From: Acidobacteriota bacterium
GTDB lineage: Bacteria; Acidobacteriota; Blastocatellia; RBC074
Assembly: GCA_016715865.1 (NCBI GenBank)
Contig: JADJXM010000012.1
Location: 264,014 to 328,013 of the forward strand
Length of the DNA: 64,000 nt
Direction of reading: 5' to 3'
Within the stretch, counting starts at the first letter, position 1, and every line of letters begins with the position of its first letter. Below the pieces are notes generated by a model. It searched no databases and had not been told where the DNA came from. It worked only from the letters and a program-made list of their open reading frames with translations. Made by a program: the position numbers and the translations under genes. Positions 36,940 through 47,272 of this stretch are shown in pieces.

Positions 36940-38993
36940 TTGGACGCCTCCTCGAATGCCTCTTGCACATAGGCCGCGAGCATTGGAAGCCGCGCAAGTT
37001 CCTCCAGTGAAATGGTCACACGAATCTCTTTCCTGAGTTCGATGAGCGCTGCACGGACTCGTTTAGTACTTAGACTGCCCGGCGCCGTTTGCGGTTTGAC
37101 GCGGGTCAACTCCAGACAGAGTTCCGTGAGCAGAAAACATCGTTCTTCATCAGAGTGCGCCTCCTTGCCGATCGCTTGCGCCAGGGCCAACACCCCGATC
37201 GGCCCGCGCAGACGCCAGTTGAGAGCCTGTTCCGAAACGGCGGGCCTTTCAAGTCTCAGGCGCATTGCTCGCAGCGCGTCCGATACGCGACGGGTTCGTT
37301 GCAGCAGGAATCCCGACGTATTCACGCGTTTGTGCGGGTCAAGCAGTGGCGCAGCCCCAGTCTGCTTTGGCTGCCGTCCCAACCAGCGCGCCAGAGCCTG
37401 ATGCAGCGGTCTGGCCGAGGTCAGGCTTTCGATCAGCGCTTCGAGAGGCAGGTCCTTCAATTCGGCAGGCGGCGGCAGCGCGGAAGCATTCAACACGTTC
37501 ACCGGCCACCACGCATAGCCATTGGAACCGGGCCAACTCACGCTAAAACCTGAGGGCGCGCGCTCGCGCTCCCACGAGATGCGAAACAATTCAGGCCTCC
37601 CTCTGGCGTTCCAGTCGTCTTCTGTTAAAAAAGCTTCACGCTCGTCTTCAACATGTAGCATCCAGCCCATAGGAGGCGCACCACTGAAGGTGAATTCCAA
37701 AAAATAGCGATGCCTCTCATCGCGGCCGAAGTTAGCCTCGCAGAACGCCGTCGGCAGGGCCACTAAGAAGGCATGCGCGCAATCTTCACCTTCATCGATC
37801 CGCGGCTGCCAACGCCACTCGATATCATCAGGAATGATCTCGCCGGGCAACCAGGCACTGTTCAGGGCCTTCAGGGCATCCCTGTTGTGATGGCTCACCA
37901 CATACGCGAGATTGATTTCGAGATTCTTCGTCTCACCCAGGCCAAGACCGGCGGAGGTAAAGTTACTCGATCCCATCATCAACAATGATATTGAGTCGTT
38001 TTCCAACCACAGGCACTTGGCATGCAGCGGGCGTCCTTCTTCCAACACGAGACGCCAAATGTCGGTTTCGACGCCGGGGCGACTGGCAGGCATGGCTGTC
38101 ATCAACGATTCTGGCGCGTGCAAGAACACTGCCTTTTCGCCGGGCACATCCTCCGCGGTGAGATAGAACTCCAGACAGGCATCGCCTCGTTTCCGAAGCA
38201 ACTCCCATAACTCACACGCCGGTGCATTGACCGGTGACGGAGGATCAAAGAAGGGGCTCACGACAGCAGCACTCCTCGGTGGACCGGTCCTCGGCCACTG
38301 TTTACGTAGTGTATTGAATACGCTTTCGCGCCCCGGCCCGGTGGTCACCACAATAATACGCGGATTGGAGAGTGAGCGCGGAACCTCACTGACGCCCCAG
38401 GTGCGCGTGACCTTTGCAACGCGGTCGAGAAATGCCTCCCAACGTTGCACAGACGGGTTGGTATGATGATCAGAGATAACGGTGGTTCTCGCTGCTTCGC
38501 GAAGGAAATCGAGAATATCATCGAGCGCCATCAGTGGCATCGTGCTGCCATCGAAGTAGTCAAGCACGCCGAATATTTCCTGGTTCCGTCGGTAGCCGTC
38601 CTCGGTGAGGTTCGCCGATGCAACGATCAATCGGGCGTGACGGCTCCAAAGCAAGAGCGAGACCTTTGCATGCAGGATGCCGTGTTTTGGCCGCGCCGGC
38701 AACATGTCCCAGCGCAGGCTTCGTACCCCTCTCGCATGATGTTGATCTATGAGCGCGGCGGCACACATAAGCTGTGAGAACTTTTCTTCGCGTTCAATGA
38801 GATAAGCCGGCCCATCTTCGCCCGCATCACTTTGGAGTTGTAGAAAACGGCTCAGGCACTCCTCTTCGAACAGAATCGGGGAAAACGTAAAACTTGTCGC
38901 CACGCAACCCACCGGGTCGCCTGCGTCATCTGACGGCACCCATGCGTCCAGGATTTTGCTATAGCCTTGCTTTTCATTTCTCTTTTTTCTCAT
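36936..38993 (-). CDS. Phospholipase-D-like protein with two HKD motifs
   Basis: A 685-residue protein with two phospholipase-D-type half-sites. The first is HAK at residues 108-110 with ASANLTEDGYRRNQE following; the second is HAK at 324-326 with MGSSNFTSAGLGLGETKNLE. Spacing and the N/E residues fit the PLD nuclease group rather than lipid enzymes. A C-terminal region of about 300 residues is unassigned. It sits between two genes with 4-base overlaps on both sides, so it is the middle of a three-gene operon with a helicase, a layout seen in phage-defence modules such as DISARM (helicase plus DrmC). DrmA/DrmB partners were not seen. Confidence 0.82.
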   Translation of the reverse strand: MRKKRNEKQGYSKILDAWVPSDDAGDPVGCVATSFTFSPILFEEECLSRFLQLQSDAGEDGPAYLIEREEKFSQLMCAAALIDQHHARGVRSLRWDMLPARPKHGILHAKVSLLLWSRHARLIVASANLTEDGYRRNQEIFGVLDYFDGSTMPLMALDDILDFLREAARTTVISDHHTNPSVQRWEAFLDRVAKVTRTWGVSEVPRSLSNPRIIVVTTGPGRESVFNTLRKQWPRTGPPRSAAVVSPFFDPPSPVNAPACELWELLRKRGDACLEFYLTAEDVPGEKAVFLHAPESLMTAMPASRPGVETDIWRLVLEEGRPLHAKCLWLENDSISLLMMGSSNFTSAGLGLGETKNLEINLAYVVSHHNRDALKALNSAWLPGEIIPDDIEWRWQPRIDEGEDCAHAFLVALPTAFCEANFGRDERHRYFLEFTFSGAPPMGWMLHVEDEREAFLTEDDWNARGRPELFRISWERERAPSGFSVSWPGSNGYAWWPVNVLNASALPPPAELKDLPLEALIESLTSARPLHQALARWLGRQPKQTGAAPLLDPHKRVNTSGFLLQRTRRVSDALRAMRLRLERPAVSEQALNWRLRGPIGVLALAQAIGKEAHSDEERCFLLTELCLELTRVKPQTAPGSLSTKRVRAALIELRKEIRVTISLEELARLPMLAAYVQEAFEEASK

Positions 38994-40310
38994 TGCTTGA
39001 CAAGGTTAAGGTCGAGCGCAAACTGCCATAGCGAACGGACACGGAAAAGATGCACATAACTTTCATCTTGCGCTCCCGGCTCATCGGTACGATACAAAGG
39101 ACGGATGATGACGCTGCCATCATTGAAGCGTTCAAACCACGGTTGTTTCCCATTGGGTGGCTTTCGGCGCTGGATCGTACAGTGATGTTCGAGGAGCCTT
39201 TCAACCCAATCTTCAGCATTATCGCTTTCCACCAGGCTGGCGAAGGTCTCAATACATCGTGCAGATTCATCGAGAGGCACTAGCTTTTCCACGGCTTTAG
39301 TGAAAGCTTCGGGCACGCGATTGGCTGCAAGTTGAACCGATGGCAAACTTGCGAGCGCCTTTGGCGACGTCTTGCTCCCTCCCTGCCGCGTCATCTCGAC
39401 CAGGCAATCCTGGAAAGCGTCCTGGCACAATCGGGAGAAATTCTCGAAAGCATCGATCGCATCGAGCAATTCAGCCAATTCCGCATCGGCATTATTCCGC
39501 AGCCTTCGATAAAACTCGCGCTCGGAGCCGGATGCTTCCCAAACTTTGCGGCCTGTGAGCGAAACAAGAAACTCCATAATTTCGCGCCGAAAGCCTTTGG
39601 GATCGTTAAACAACGAGGCCTTGATGAAGACGGCTTCCTGTGGTTTTACCTGGGATGGTGCAAGGTGTCGGGCGAAGAAACTCCATCCTGCCCAGGTCGA
39701 ATTCCTCGCCGTGGCTCCTTTTTCCAATCCGGCCTTCACTGCCTCTATCAACCGTGTGCGATCGGATTGCCCGGGCCCGCCCCCGCTTCCGATGAAACCG
39801 TCCAACCCTTGCTCGCGTGACCAGATGCTAAGCAACTCATATCCGGTTTCGCCGAGTCGCCCTCCGCTTTCGATGCCGAGCGTACGTGCGAGTAACCGAT
39901 AGACGCCATGGAAACCAAAAACGGTTGGCGTTTTCAGATACCGATTAGCTGACAAGGGCACGGCGTCAGCGATGGCCCGCTCCGCTTTCAGTCTCCCCGG
40001 CAAGCCAAGCCGCTGGGAGTCTTCAGCGGTGCGTACCAATCCCTCGACCAGATACCACTCGAAGACCTGCCAGGGCGGGCTGATGCCATCCGCCGCGACA
40101 TGTCTCATCATCGAAGCAGCTACATATTTCAAACGCTACCGCCATGGCGGTGAGGAAACGCGGATGCCGCTGCCGTTCGCGGACGCCTGGCACTAACCGC
40201 ACGGCCAATGCGTCGGCCAGTGGCTCGGTGCCCAGCGGGTCAATGCCACCCTCGGCAGCTTCAACAGGATCTCGCGCTGTTAAGACTGGAGCGAATGCAA
40301 AATTTTCCAT
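38990..40310 (-). pseudogene. First gene of the helicase/PLD operon, unknown family, one frameshift
   Basis: Read with one correction it is about 440 residues. The N-terminal frame from ATG 40310 gives MENFAFAPVLTARDPVEAAE, then GIDPLGTEPLADALAVRLVPGVRERQRHPRFLTAMAVA, and continues after an extra base in the AAA at 40131-40133 as LKYVAASMMRHVAADGISPPWQVFEWYLVEGLV. The total length (1321) is one more than a multiple of three, agreeing with a single insertion. No catalytic motif is evident. Many defence operons begin with a similar helical specificity component; its analogy to DUF6361-type partners of helicase/PLD pairs is only a suggestion. Its stop overlaps the PLD start (ATGA). Confidence 0.6.
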
Positions 40311-40476
40311 TGATTTATTGAAGATGAGACAGTGGTACAGATTTCACATTACTGGGGCAACCTATCCATTCCACTCGAAAAGCTTACCACGTCTATCGAG
40401 AGGATAGAACATCTTTGCATATTATCGTAATCAAAGCTGAGAAGCTGATAAAAGGCTCTTGATGCACAGTAAGTCG

Positions 40477-40851
40477 TTAACGAAAGAAACACAACTTGGT
40501 TGGCGAGATTGTTGAAGGGATCGGCCGCTGGGCCATGCCGGCAGTGAAATTCTCTTTGTGTCCGTTATGAGCGGACTTTTTAGTCGTCGATTTGTTCAGT
40601 TTCCACGGATCGAGCTTCAGGGTAGAGCGGATAAGTGAAGGCGAATAACACCTGATCATTTCATCCGCCGCCTGACGTAACTCGTCGGGAATAGGTTCAC
40701 GTATGTATTTGCGGTTTTTACGCCAGGTCTCCAGGCGGGTTTTGAGTTCAAGTAAATCACGGGGAATTTCAGAATGGTGTATGGCCAAACCTCCAGAAAT
40801 GAAATTTCGATATCCGAGGCGAGGATAGGAGAAGAAGGCAGGAACTGTCAC
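40477..40851 (-). CDS. Small helical protein, possibly a transposon-associated remnant
   Basis: A 124-codon frame. Only the middle (IPRDLLELKTRLETWRKNRKYIREPIPDELRQAADEMIRCY) looks protein-like; it resembles the small HTH proteins (R/K-rich, PIPxELW/R-AA pattern) commonly found beside transposase genes. The N- and C-terminal parts lack character, and the real start may be internal near 40800. No transposase is present, so it is probably a remnant. The flanking stretches 40311-40476 and 40852-41143 hold nothing else recognised. Confidence 0.3.
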   Translation of the reverse strand: MTVPAFFSYPRLGYRNFISGGLAIHHSEIPRDLLELKTRLETWRKNRKYIREPIPDELRQAADEMIRCYSPSLIRSTLKLDPWKLNKSTTKKSAHNGHKENFTAGMAQRPIPSTISPTKLCFFR

Positions 40852-41143
40852 GCCGGCTTACCGAAATAGGCACATTAGTGAAACTGACCGGCGTGTTTAA
40901 CGGGATCTCGGTATGCCAGTGTCAAGACGCCTTACCGAAGGGACACGATTATCTGTTTATTAGAGCGGGATGTTCAAACAGTCACTAATCGGTCACTATT
41001 GAACTTCTAAAATGGGTCATTTTATACAAGAATAAGAGAAGACAAGTGGTAGAAAAACGAGCGGACTAGTGCCCTGAGATTTGATCTTAAAGGGTTTACC
41101 GTCTTATTACTCACTACGCCAATGACGCTTATTCAATTCCGAC

Positions 41144-41232
41144 CGGTTCGGGACCGAGAGGTCGGAGGCTAAAATCCTTTCACCCCGACTTTTAGAATCA
41201 ATAGTTTAGGGCTTCCGCTTGGAAGCCTTTTT
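41144..41232 (+). repeat. Copy of the tRNA-Pro 3' end plus terminator: attachment-site junction 1
   Basis: 41144-41188 repeats the tRNA-Pro sequence from the anticodon loop to the discriminator; the first 25 bases (CGGTTCGGGACCGAGAGGTC onward) are identical, later positions diverge slightly. It is followed by its own hairpin GGCTTCC-GCTT-GGAAGCC and TTTTT at 41210-41232. This is the signature of an integrated element that carries a substitute tRNA end. The stretch from here to 41720 holds no supported gene; a 61-codon frame at 41298-41483 lacks any support. Confidence 0.88.
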
Positions 41233-41720
41233 CTTTTCTACGACACTTTCAACAACACTTTCAAGTAGCCCTTTTTTCATTCATCGGCCTCGATCCTTTG
41301 AGCTCTGCCTACAATTTTCCCAACTGCTTATCGCTTGACATCGGCGACCGAAGCAGACTGCCTGACGAATTCTTTTCGTTATCAGTTCGAGCGAATAGGC
41401 GACTGGCCATTCGCGGATTATTCACTGCAAGCCGTCGTTATATACTTTTGTGTAGAAAATTTTCCGCCTTTCTGCAATTATAATAAGCGAGTGAGGGCTT
41501 CAGTCTTGATGTAGTAAGTGCCCAGCCATTTTTTCAGAAGCGATTTGACCCTCATTCTCTGGCCTTGCCCCGGCTTGCTGTTCGCGCGAGTTCCTGACCA
41601 GATACTGAATTCCCTAAAATCACGATGCAGAGATTGTCCAACGTTCTGGGAGCCACCTCCCTCATCCGTGTGATAGTGAACCGATTCCCGCTATCTCAAT
41701 CGGAAGGCTGAATCAGAGCT

Positions 41721-44672
41721 ATGTTTCAATCGGTACACACAGGTTCTTTACATAGAACTCATCTCGGAATCATTGGGGCGTTCGGCTTATTAACAGCCTA
41801 TGCGTTACAGGCGCAGTCTTCCGCCGAATCCGGCGATCCAACGCAAAAACTACTGGTCGCAGGCCAGACTTTTACCCGGTCATTGGTTGGCGGAAAGACG
41901 CACACTTATTCTGTTGATCTGGTCACGGGCCAATTCCTTCACATCGTGGTCGAGCAACGAGGCATTGATCTGATAGTCAAGATTGTCGGGATGAATGGCG
42001 GGACAGTCGCGGAGGTAGATCGTCCTAATGGGTTGCAAGGGCCAGAGGCTGTCTCGCTGGTCGCGCAAGAATCCGGTGAATATCGAATTCTGGTAATCCC
42101 GGCTTCCAAAAGAGCTCCGGCAGGAAATTATCGCGTCATCTTTCATCAGCTACGTCAATCGCAGCCGCTCGACCGGATGCGCATTGAGGCTGAGCAAGCC
42201 GTCTCTAAAGGGGAACTCCTCAGGCCAAATCATACTGTCGAAGCTAAACGCGAAGCGATCAGTCAATTTGAACGGGCGCTCGGCATTTGGCGGACGCTCG
42301 GCGAGAGTTACGAGGAGGCCGTTGCGCTCTACGGTCTTGGTTTGAGCCACCGTGAGATCGGGGAGAATAAGACAGCCGCCAACCACTTCAAACGCGCGCT
42401 CACCATTATGCGCTTGCTTGGCGATCGCTACGGAGAAGCCATCAATCAGACCGGTCTGGCCTGGTCGTATCTTTACCTCGGAGCCACTGACAAGGCGCTG
42501 GACAATTTTTCCCAATCCCTGCGTCTTCGCTATGCCGTTAATGACCGCAGCGGCGAGGCGCTCACTCTCTATGGCATAGGCTGGGCGCACGCGAACAAAG
42601 GGGATCCGGAAAAGGCCCTCGATTACTTCCTGCAGTCATTGCAATTGCGCCGGGAATTGGGAGACCGCCGCGCAGAAGCGGTCACACTGGTTGGCATAAG
42701 CCAGATTTACGGTCAGTTGCAACGCCAACACGAAGCATTGCCGCATTTGCGCCGTGCCCTCACCATTGTGCGCGAACTCGATGACCGTTATTTTGAAGCT
42801 GACACGTTCGACAAATTGGGATGGACGAGCCTCGCCCTCGATGAAGTCTCGACCGCGAATGATTACTTTCAACAGGCTTTGCCATTGAGACGGATGGTGG
42901 GAGATCGAATTGGCGAGGCCACCGTGCTCTTTGGGTTGGCGCGGATTGAGTATCGCCAGGGGCGTCTACTGTCGGCGCGCGAGCGTATTGAAGCTTCCCT
43001 CGCCCTGATTGAATCCTCACGCACAGAGGCGGCCATTCCTCAGTTCCGCACCACGTTCTTTGCGTCAGTCGTCCATTATTACCAATTCGCGATTAAAATT
43101 CTGATGCGGCTGCACGAACAGGAACCGTCTTCTGGTTATGCGGCAATGGCGTTGCGGATGAACGAACGGATGCGCGCGCGCAGTCTGCTCGATCTGCTTG
43201 CAGAGGCGCGCGCCGAATTGCGAAGCGACGCGCCAGCCCATTTGTTGGAACGCGATCACGCATTGAGGCGAGAGATCAACCTGATTGCCGACCGCCGAAT
43301 CCGCGGACGCGCCACAGCCGCGGATTCGGTGAAGCTCGATGCCTTGATGAATCAGTACGAAGAGATACAGGCGCGGATACGCGACGCCAACCCGCGCTAC
43401 GCCGCGCTTACCCAGCCTGTTACGCTGAATCTTGCCGATCTGCAGCAACATCTGCTCGACGACAACACGCTGTTGCTTGAATATTCACTCGGCGAAGAAT
43501 GCAGCTATCTTTGGGCCGTCACTTCCACCTCTCTCGACAGCTACGTATTGCCTGGCCGCGATGAAATCGAACCCGCCGTACACCGCTTGCTCAGCTTGAT
43601 TGGCGAGGGTAAGCGTCGCGCCATACAACAGCCAGTAAAGCACGATCAGGCGATTCAGTCTTTCAACGAAGCCGCCGCCTCGTTAAGTCAAATGCTGCTC
43701 GGCCCGGTCGCGGCGCAATTGAAGAATAAACGGCTGGTAATCATCGCCGACGGCGCATTGCAATACGCGCCTTTCGCCGCGCTCCCCGCGCCAACGGGAA
43801 CTGTTCACACCACTGGCAATGACCCGGAGGTGATTACGTCCTATCGCCAGTTGGTCGCGGATCATGAAATCGTCAGCTTGCCATCGGCCTCCGTGCTTGC
43901 ATCATTGCGCCGACAGCGCGATGATGCAAGCACGGCCCCCAAAACAATCGCCGTGTTCGCCGACCCGGTTTTTGAAATAACCGATCCTCGCGTCAACATA
44001 ACTGATTCCCGCAAGATCCGGCTGATAAATGTGGGCCGGGCCAGTCGGATCGACACAGTGACCACGGACGCGGATTCGGCGCCCCCCAGGCTTCTGCGAT
44101 TGCCTTTCACACGCCGGGCGGCCAGCGCTGTCATTCCGCTCGTGGCCCCTGATCAACGGCTGCTCGCGCTCGACTTCGCGGCGAACCGCGCAACGGCGAC
44201 GAGCGCCGAACTTGCCCAATACCGCATCATTCATTTCGCCACCCACAGCCTGTTCAACAGGGAACATCCGGAACTTTCGGGCATCGCGCTTTCGCTTGTG
44301 GATAAGCAGGGTAGACCACAAAACGGTTTCCTGCGATTGCACGAAATCTACAACCTCAAGCTCGGGGCCGATCTGGTCGTGCTCAGCGCGTGCCAAACCG
44401 GTTTGGGGAAGGAGGTCAAAGGCGAAGGGTTGATCGGATTGACGCGCGGATTTATGTACGCCGGCGCTCCGAGCGTCGTAGCTACTCTGTGGAAAGTGGA
44501 TGACAAAGCAACCGCCGAACTAATGAAGCATTTCTATCAAGCCCTGCTCGGCGAACAACGCATGCGCCCAGCGGCGGCATTGCGCGCCGCACAGATCGCC
44601 TTGTGGAGCCAGAAACGGTGGCGCGATCCAGCTTACTGGGCAGCATTCACGCTGCATGGCGAATGGCAATAA
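41721..44672 (+). CDS. CHAT-domain (caspase-like) protein with TPR repeats, exported
   Basis: A 983-residue protein. A hydrophobic N-terminal segment (about residues 13-33) suggests export or anchoring. A beta-rich domain of about 100 residues follows (AGQTFTRSLVGGKTHTYSVDLVTGQFLHIVVEQ), then about seven TPR-like units (residues 175-430, repeating ALTLYGIGWAHANKGDPEKAL-type helices), a linker, and a C-terminal CHAT protease domain (about 640-983). The catalytic dyad is His842 in HFATHS and Cys891 in LSACQTG. The GFMYAGAPSVVATLWKVDD motif is intact. It heads a cluster with a sigma factor and anti-sigma-like gene. The target is unknown. Confidence 0.9.
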   Translation: MFQSVHTGSLHRTHLGIIGAFGLLTAYALQAQSSAESGDPTQKLLVAGQTFTRSLVGGKTHTYSVDLVTGQFLHIVVEQRGIDLIVKIVGMNGGTVAEVDRPNGLQGPEAVSLVAQESGEYRILVIPASKRAPAGNYRVIFHQLRQSQPLDRMRIEAEQAVSKGELLRPNHTVEAKREAISQFERALGIWRTLGESYEEAVALYGLGLSHREIGENKTAANHFKRALTIMRLLGDRYGEAINQTGLAWSYLYLGATDKALDNFSQSLRLRYAVNDRSGEALTLYGIGWAHANKGDPEKALDYFLQSLQLRRELGDRRAEAVTLVGISQIYGQLQRQHEALPHLRRALTIVRELDDRYFEADTFDKLGWTSLALDEVSTANDYFQQALPLRRMVGDRIGEATVLFGLARIEYRQGRLLSARERIEASLALIESSRTEAAIPQFRTTFFASVVHYYQFAIKILMRLHEQEPSSGYAAMALRMNERMRARSLLDLLAEARAELRSDAPAHLLERDHALRREINLIADRRIRGRATAADSVKLDALMNQYEEIQARIRDANPRYAALTQPVTLNLADLQQHLLDDNTLLLEYSLGEECSYLWAVTSTSLDSYVLPGRDEIEPAVHRLLSLIGEGKRRAIQQPVKHDQAIQSFNEAAASLSQMLLGPVAAQLKNKRLVIIADGALQYAPFAALPAPTGTVHTTGNDPEVITSYRQLVADHEIVSLPSASVLASLRRQRDDASTAPKTIAVFADPVFEITDPRVNITDSRKIRLINVGRASRIDTVTTDADSAPPRLLRLPFTRRAASAVIPLVAPDQRLLALDFAANRATATSAELAQYRIIHFATHSLFNREHPELSGIALSLVDKQGRPQNGFLRLHEIYNLKLGADLVVLSACQTGLGKEVKGEGLIGLTRGFMYAGAPSVVATLWKVDDKATAELMKHFYQALLGEQRMRPAAALRAAQIALWSQKRWRDPAYWAAFTLHGEWQ

Positions 44673-44744
44673 CCCACAATGCCCCTTACTGTGAGTTCAC
44701 CCGCTCACACTATTACTCACGACAGACAGATACTGGAGGTTCTG

Positions 44745-45371
44745 ATGGCCAGGAACTTATCGGTTCACCTCACCACCCGCAAAACCGCCTGGACTCTCAC
44801 CCGGGAAGCACTTGACTTTCTGCTCACTCGGCTGCATTCCGACTTGGAGTTGGCAGGTCAAGCCTATCAGGAGCTACGCGGCAAACTGATTTTCTTTTTT
44901 GAATGCCGCCGCTGTGCCTCTTCCGAAGAACTCGCGGATGAGACGCTCGATCGGGTCGCGCGCAGACTCGTTGAAGGCGAGCCTGTCGAAGCTCTAGGTA
45001 GTTACGCCTTGGGCGTGGCAAAATACGTTTTGAAAGAATTCCAACGTCACCCTGCGCGCTCCGGACTTTCGCTCGAGGATCTGCCGCCAGGGTGTGACCT
45101 GGAGGCGTCACAGGAAACCGAACGCGCATGTCAAGACTCTGCTGAAGAAGAGCGGCGGCTGGATTGCTTGCGACGTTGTCTGGATGAGTTGTCTGATGAT
45201 CAACGCGAGTTGCTTATCGAATACTATGAGTATGAAAAACGCGCCCAGATTAACCACCACAAGGAAATGGCCGAACGGCTTGGCCTGACGCCAAACGCGT
45301 TATATCTTCGAGTACATCACTTGCGTAAAAAGCTGGTCTCCTGTTTAGAAGATCACCTCGGGCGACCTTGA
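44745..45371 (+). CDS. ECF-type RNA polymerase sigma factor
   Basis: A 208-residue protein. Region 2 features are present but diverged (LAGQAYQELRGKLIFFFECRRCASSEELADETLDRVARRL); region 4 is clear: CLDELSDDQRELLIEYYEYEKRAQINHHKEMAERLGLTPNALYLRVHHLRKKLVSCL, including the helix-turn-helix. It directs RNA polymerase to a small regulon, probably this cluster. An earlier ATG at 44679 exists, but GGAGG at 44735-44739 fixes the start at 44745. The following gene overlaps the stop and is a membrane protein, as expected for an anti-sigma partner. Confidence 0.82.
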   Translation: MARNLSVHLTTRKTAWTLTREALDFLLTRLHSDLELAGQAYQELRGKLIFFFECRRCASSEELADETLDRVARRLVEGEPVEALGSYALGVAKYVLKEFQRHPARSGLSLEDLPPGCDLEASQETERACQDSAEEERRLDCLRRCLDELSDDQRELLIEYYEYEKRAQINHHKEMAERLGLTPNALYLRVHHLRKKLVSCLEDHLGRP

Positions 45372-46424
45372 AGTTTAATGAAAAAGCCGGCGATTCTGAT
45401 GAAAGAAATCGTCATTTCGGTCACTACCTTATGAGCGGGCAAGATAACGATATGCCAACCCGGATTAGTGAGCGGATGATGATTCAATATCTATTGGGAG
45501 AATTGCCCGAAGCCTGGCAAGCGCGCTTCGAAGAGCTTTTCTTCACCGATTCTGAGATCTTCACACAGTTGCAGATCGTCGAGGAACGTTTGATTGACGA
45601 TTACGTGCGCGGCCAGCTTTTGTCCGAGCAGCGGGAAGGCTTTGAGACGCGCTACCTCATCTCCGAACGGCGACAGCAAAAGGTCGCCTTCGCGCGCACG
45701 CTGATACAGGCAGTCGCCGAACTTCCCTCGCCGACAAACCACGGAACCAAATATCAACACCAAACACCGCTGCCCTGGCGCGAGCGACCTGCCGCCTTGC
45801 GCCTCGCATTTCTGGGGCTGGCCTCTGTTGATCCTGATCGGCGGCCTATGGTCAGCCCGTGAGATAACGCGACTGCGCACACGGCAAGCGCAGCTACAAA
45901 CCGAGTTGGCGGGTCTACGGCAGCGAGAGACGGCGAGCCAAACTGTGTCCCAGCCTCAATCAATTGCCAACGCCCCTTCTACGAATGTCCAAACCGGGCA
46001 ATCGCCGACCGGTTCATCATCATCCGCAAAACTCTCCATCAGCGTTCCCGGCCCTTCAGTTATCGTCACACAAACGCTCAAGCCTGGCCGAGACCGGGAT
46101 GCCGTAGCGCAACCTGGCGAGCGCGACCATTCTGACCTGATCTCTATTCCACCGGGCGCGAGCCTGATCCGGCTGCGGCTGGATTCAAGGGACGCAGTCA
46201 GGTTCACCGCTTATCGCGTCACACTGATGACGGCGGAAGGCCGGCCAATACGCCTCCCCACGCGCCTGCATCCTGAGCCTGGCGTTGATGGGCAGGCTTT
46301 AGTCATCGAGCTTCCGGCCACTCTTCTGGCGCGGGGCGATTACGTGCTGACTCTTATCGGGATCGCTGAAAGCGGCGACGCGGTGGAGTTGAACGACTAC
46401 TACTTCACTGTGCTGAAGCGCTGA
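45368..46424 (+). pseudogene. Anti-sigma-factor-like membrane protein with one frameshift
   Basis: Two frames together give about 351 residues. The first (to 45862) has RISERMMIQYLLGELPEAWQARFEELFFTDSEIFTQLQIVEERLIDDYVRGQLL, a pattern of cytoplasmic anti-sigma domains in Acidobacteriota, ending inside a membrane helix. The second frame (from about 45828) completes the helix (LLILIGGLWSAREITRLR) and adds a Ser/Gln-rich linker and a beta-rich C-terminal domain. The join is one base off near 45823 and the total length is 3n+1, so one inserted base explains it. The start may be TTG 45368 or ATG 45431/45452. Confidence 0.65.
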
Positions 46425-46727
46425 TTCTCAAGGAGTTACCGTCGCCGGCCGATAGATCAACTTTTTTCTTCACCTATCAGGAATTCTCCTGAAAGATCCA
46501 GCCTCTTTTGGTCACTACATTGTGTGAGCGTTAAGAGCAGGCGCAGGGGATTCTCAACCTGTTCACATATCCGCTGCGACGCGCGCTGGTAAAGCCTTCC
46601 GGCATCGCTTTCCGGCTTTCCTGTCAATTGTGCCCTCGATAATTTGCAAGCAGTTCTCAGTTGCCCCGCGAAAGACTGCTTTCAGCACGGTATCACTTAT
46701 ACCCGTTGAGTTTAAAAGGGGTCAGTA
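46425..46727. other. Gene-free gap of about 300 bases
   Basis: No gene or RNA recognised. It contains TTTTGGTCACTACATTGTG at 46507-46525, which resembles TTTCGGTCACTACCTTATG just inside the anti-sigma gene at 45416-45434; the meaning is unknown. Several small imperfect hairpins are present. Confidence 0.4.
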
Positions 46728-47131
46728 ATGAAGAAGGTGAATATGCGGCGGTTGAAAATCCTGAGCTTATTTCTGCTGTCACTTGCTTTGACAATCCCAT
46801 CCCCGGCTCAATCGCCAAGCCAGGGAAAAGCGCCCAAAGAAGTGATCACCAATGCATCAGTGATCGAACTTGTCAAACTGGGTCTGAGCGAAAGCATCAT
46901 CATTGAAAAAATTCGCCAATCAGAGTGCACTTTCAATGCTCGACCGGCGCCAGAGATAAAGACATTCAGGATTTTGCCTTTGAAAAGGTACGCCCCGGCG
47001 TCTTCAAAGTATTTCCCAAAAAGAGTCTGGATATAGGCGAGTACTGCTTCTACTACGCTGGAACTCCGATGGGGTTGGGCATGGCGGGCGGCAAACTGTT
47101 CGACTTCAGTATCACTTTGCCGACGATGTAG
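46728..47131 (+). pseudogene. Secreted Acidobacteriota-type protein, internally deleted and frameshifted
   Basis: The N-terminus has a signal peptide (MRRLKILSLFLLSLALTIPSPAQ) and ITNASVIELVKLGLSESIIIEKIRQSE, the conserved block seen again in 55415-56201. After about residue 72 the frame is lost. A second frame (46925-47131) gives the C-terminal DFAFEKVRPGVFKVFPKKSLDIGEYCFYYAG with GKLFDFSI and a stop. The middle of the protein (about 150 residues in relatives) is missing, so this is a true deletion, not just a sequencing slip. Confidence 0.75.
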
Positions 47132-47272
47132 GTGGATTCAATGGTCGAAATACAGAGATTTACAATTGAATAGGAAGATAGCCCACGCGCTTGCTCAATG
47201 TTTACAGGCCCGCGAAAGCTTCGATCACTTCTTATATTACTAATAATTGCTGTAAAACTTAAGGAGATGGAT

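Noticed and set aside
41298..41483. A 61-codon frame between the tRNA fragment and the CHAT gene
   Set aside because: No ribosome-binding site, no recognisable domain and no coding bias.
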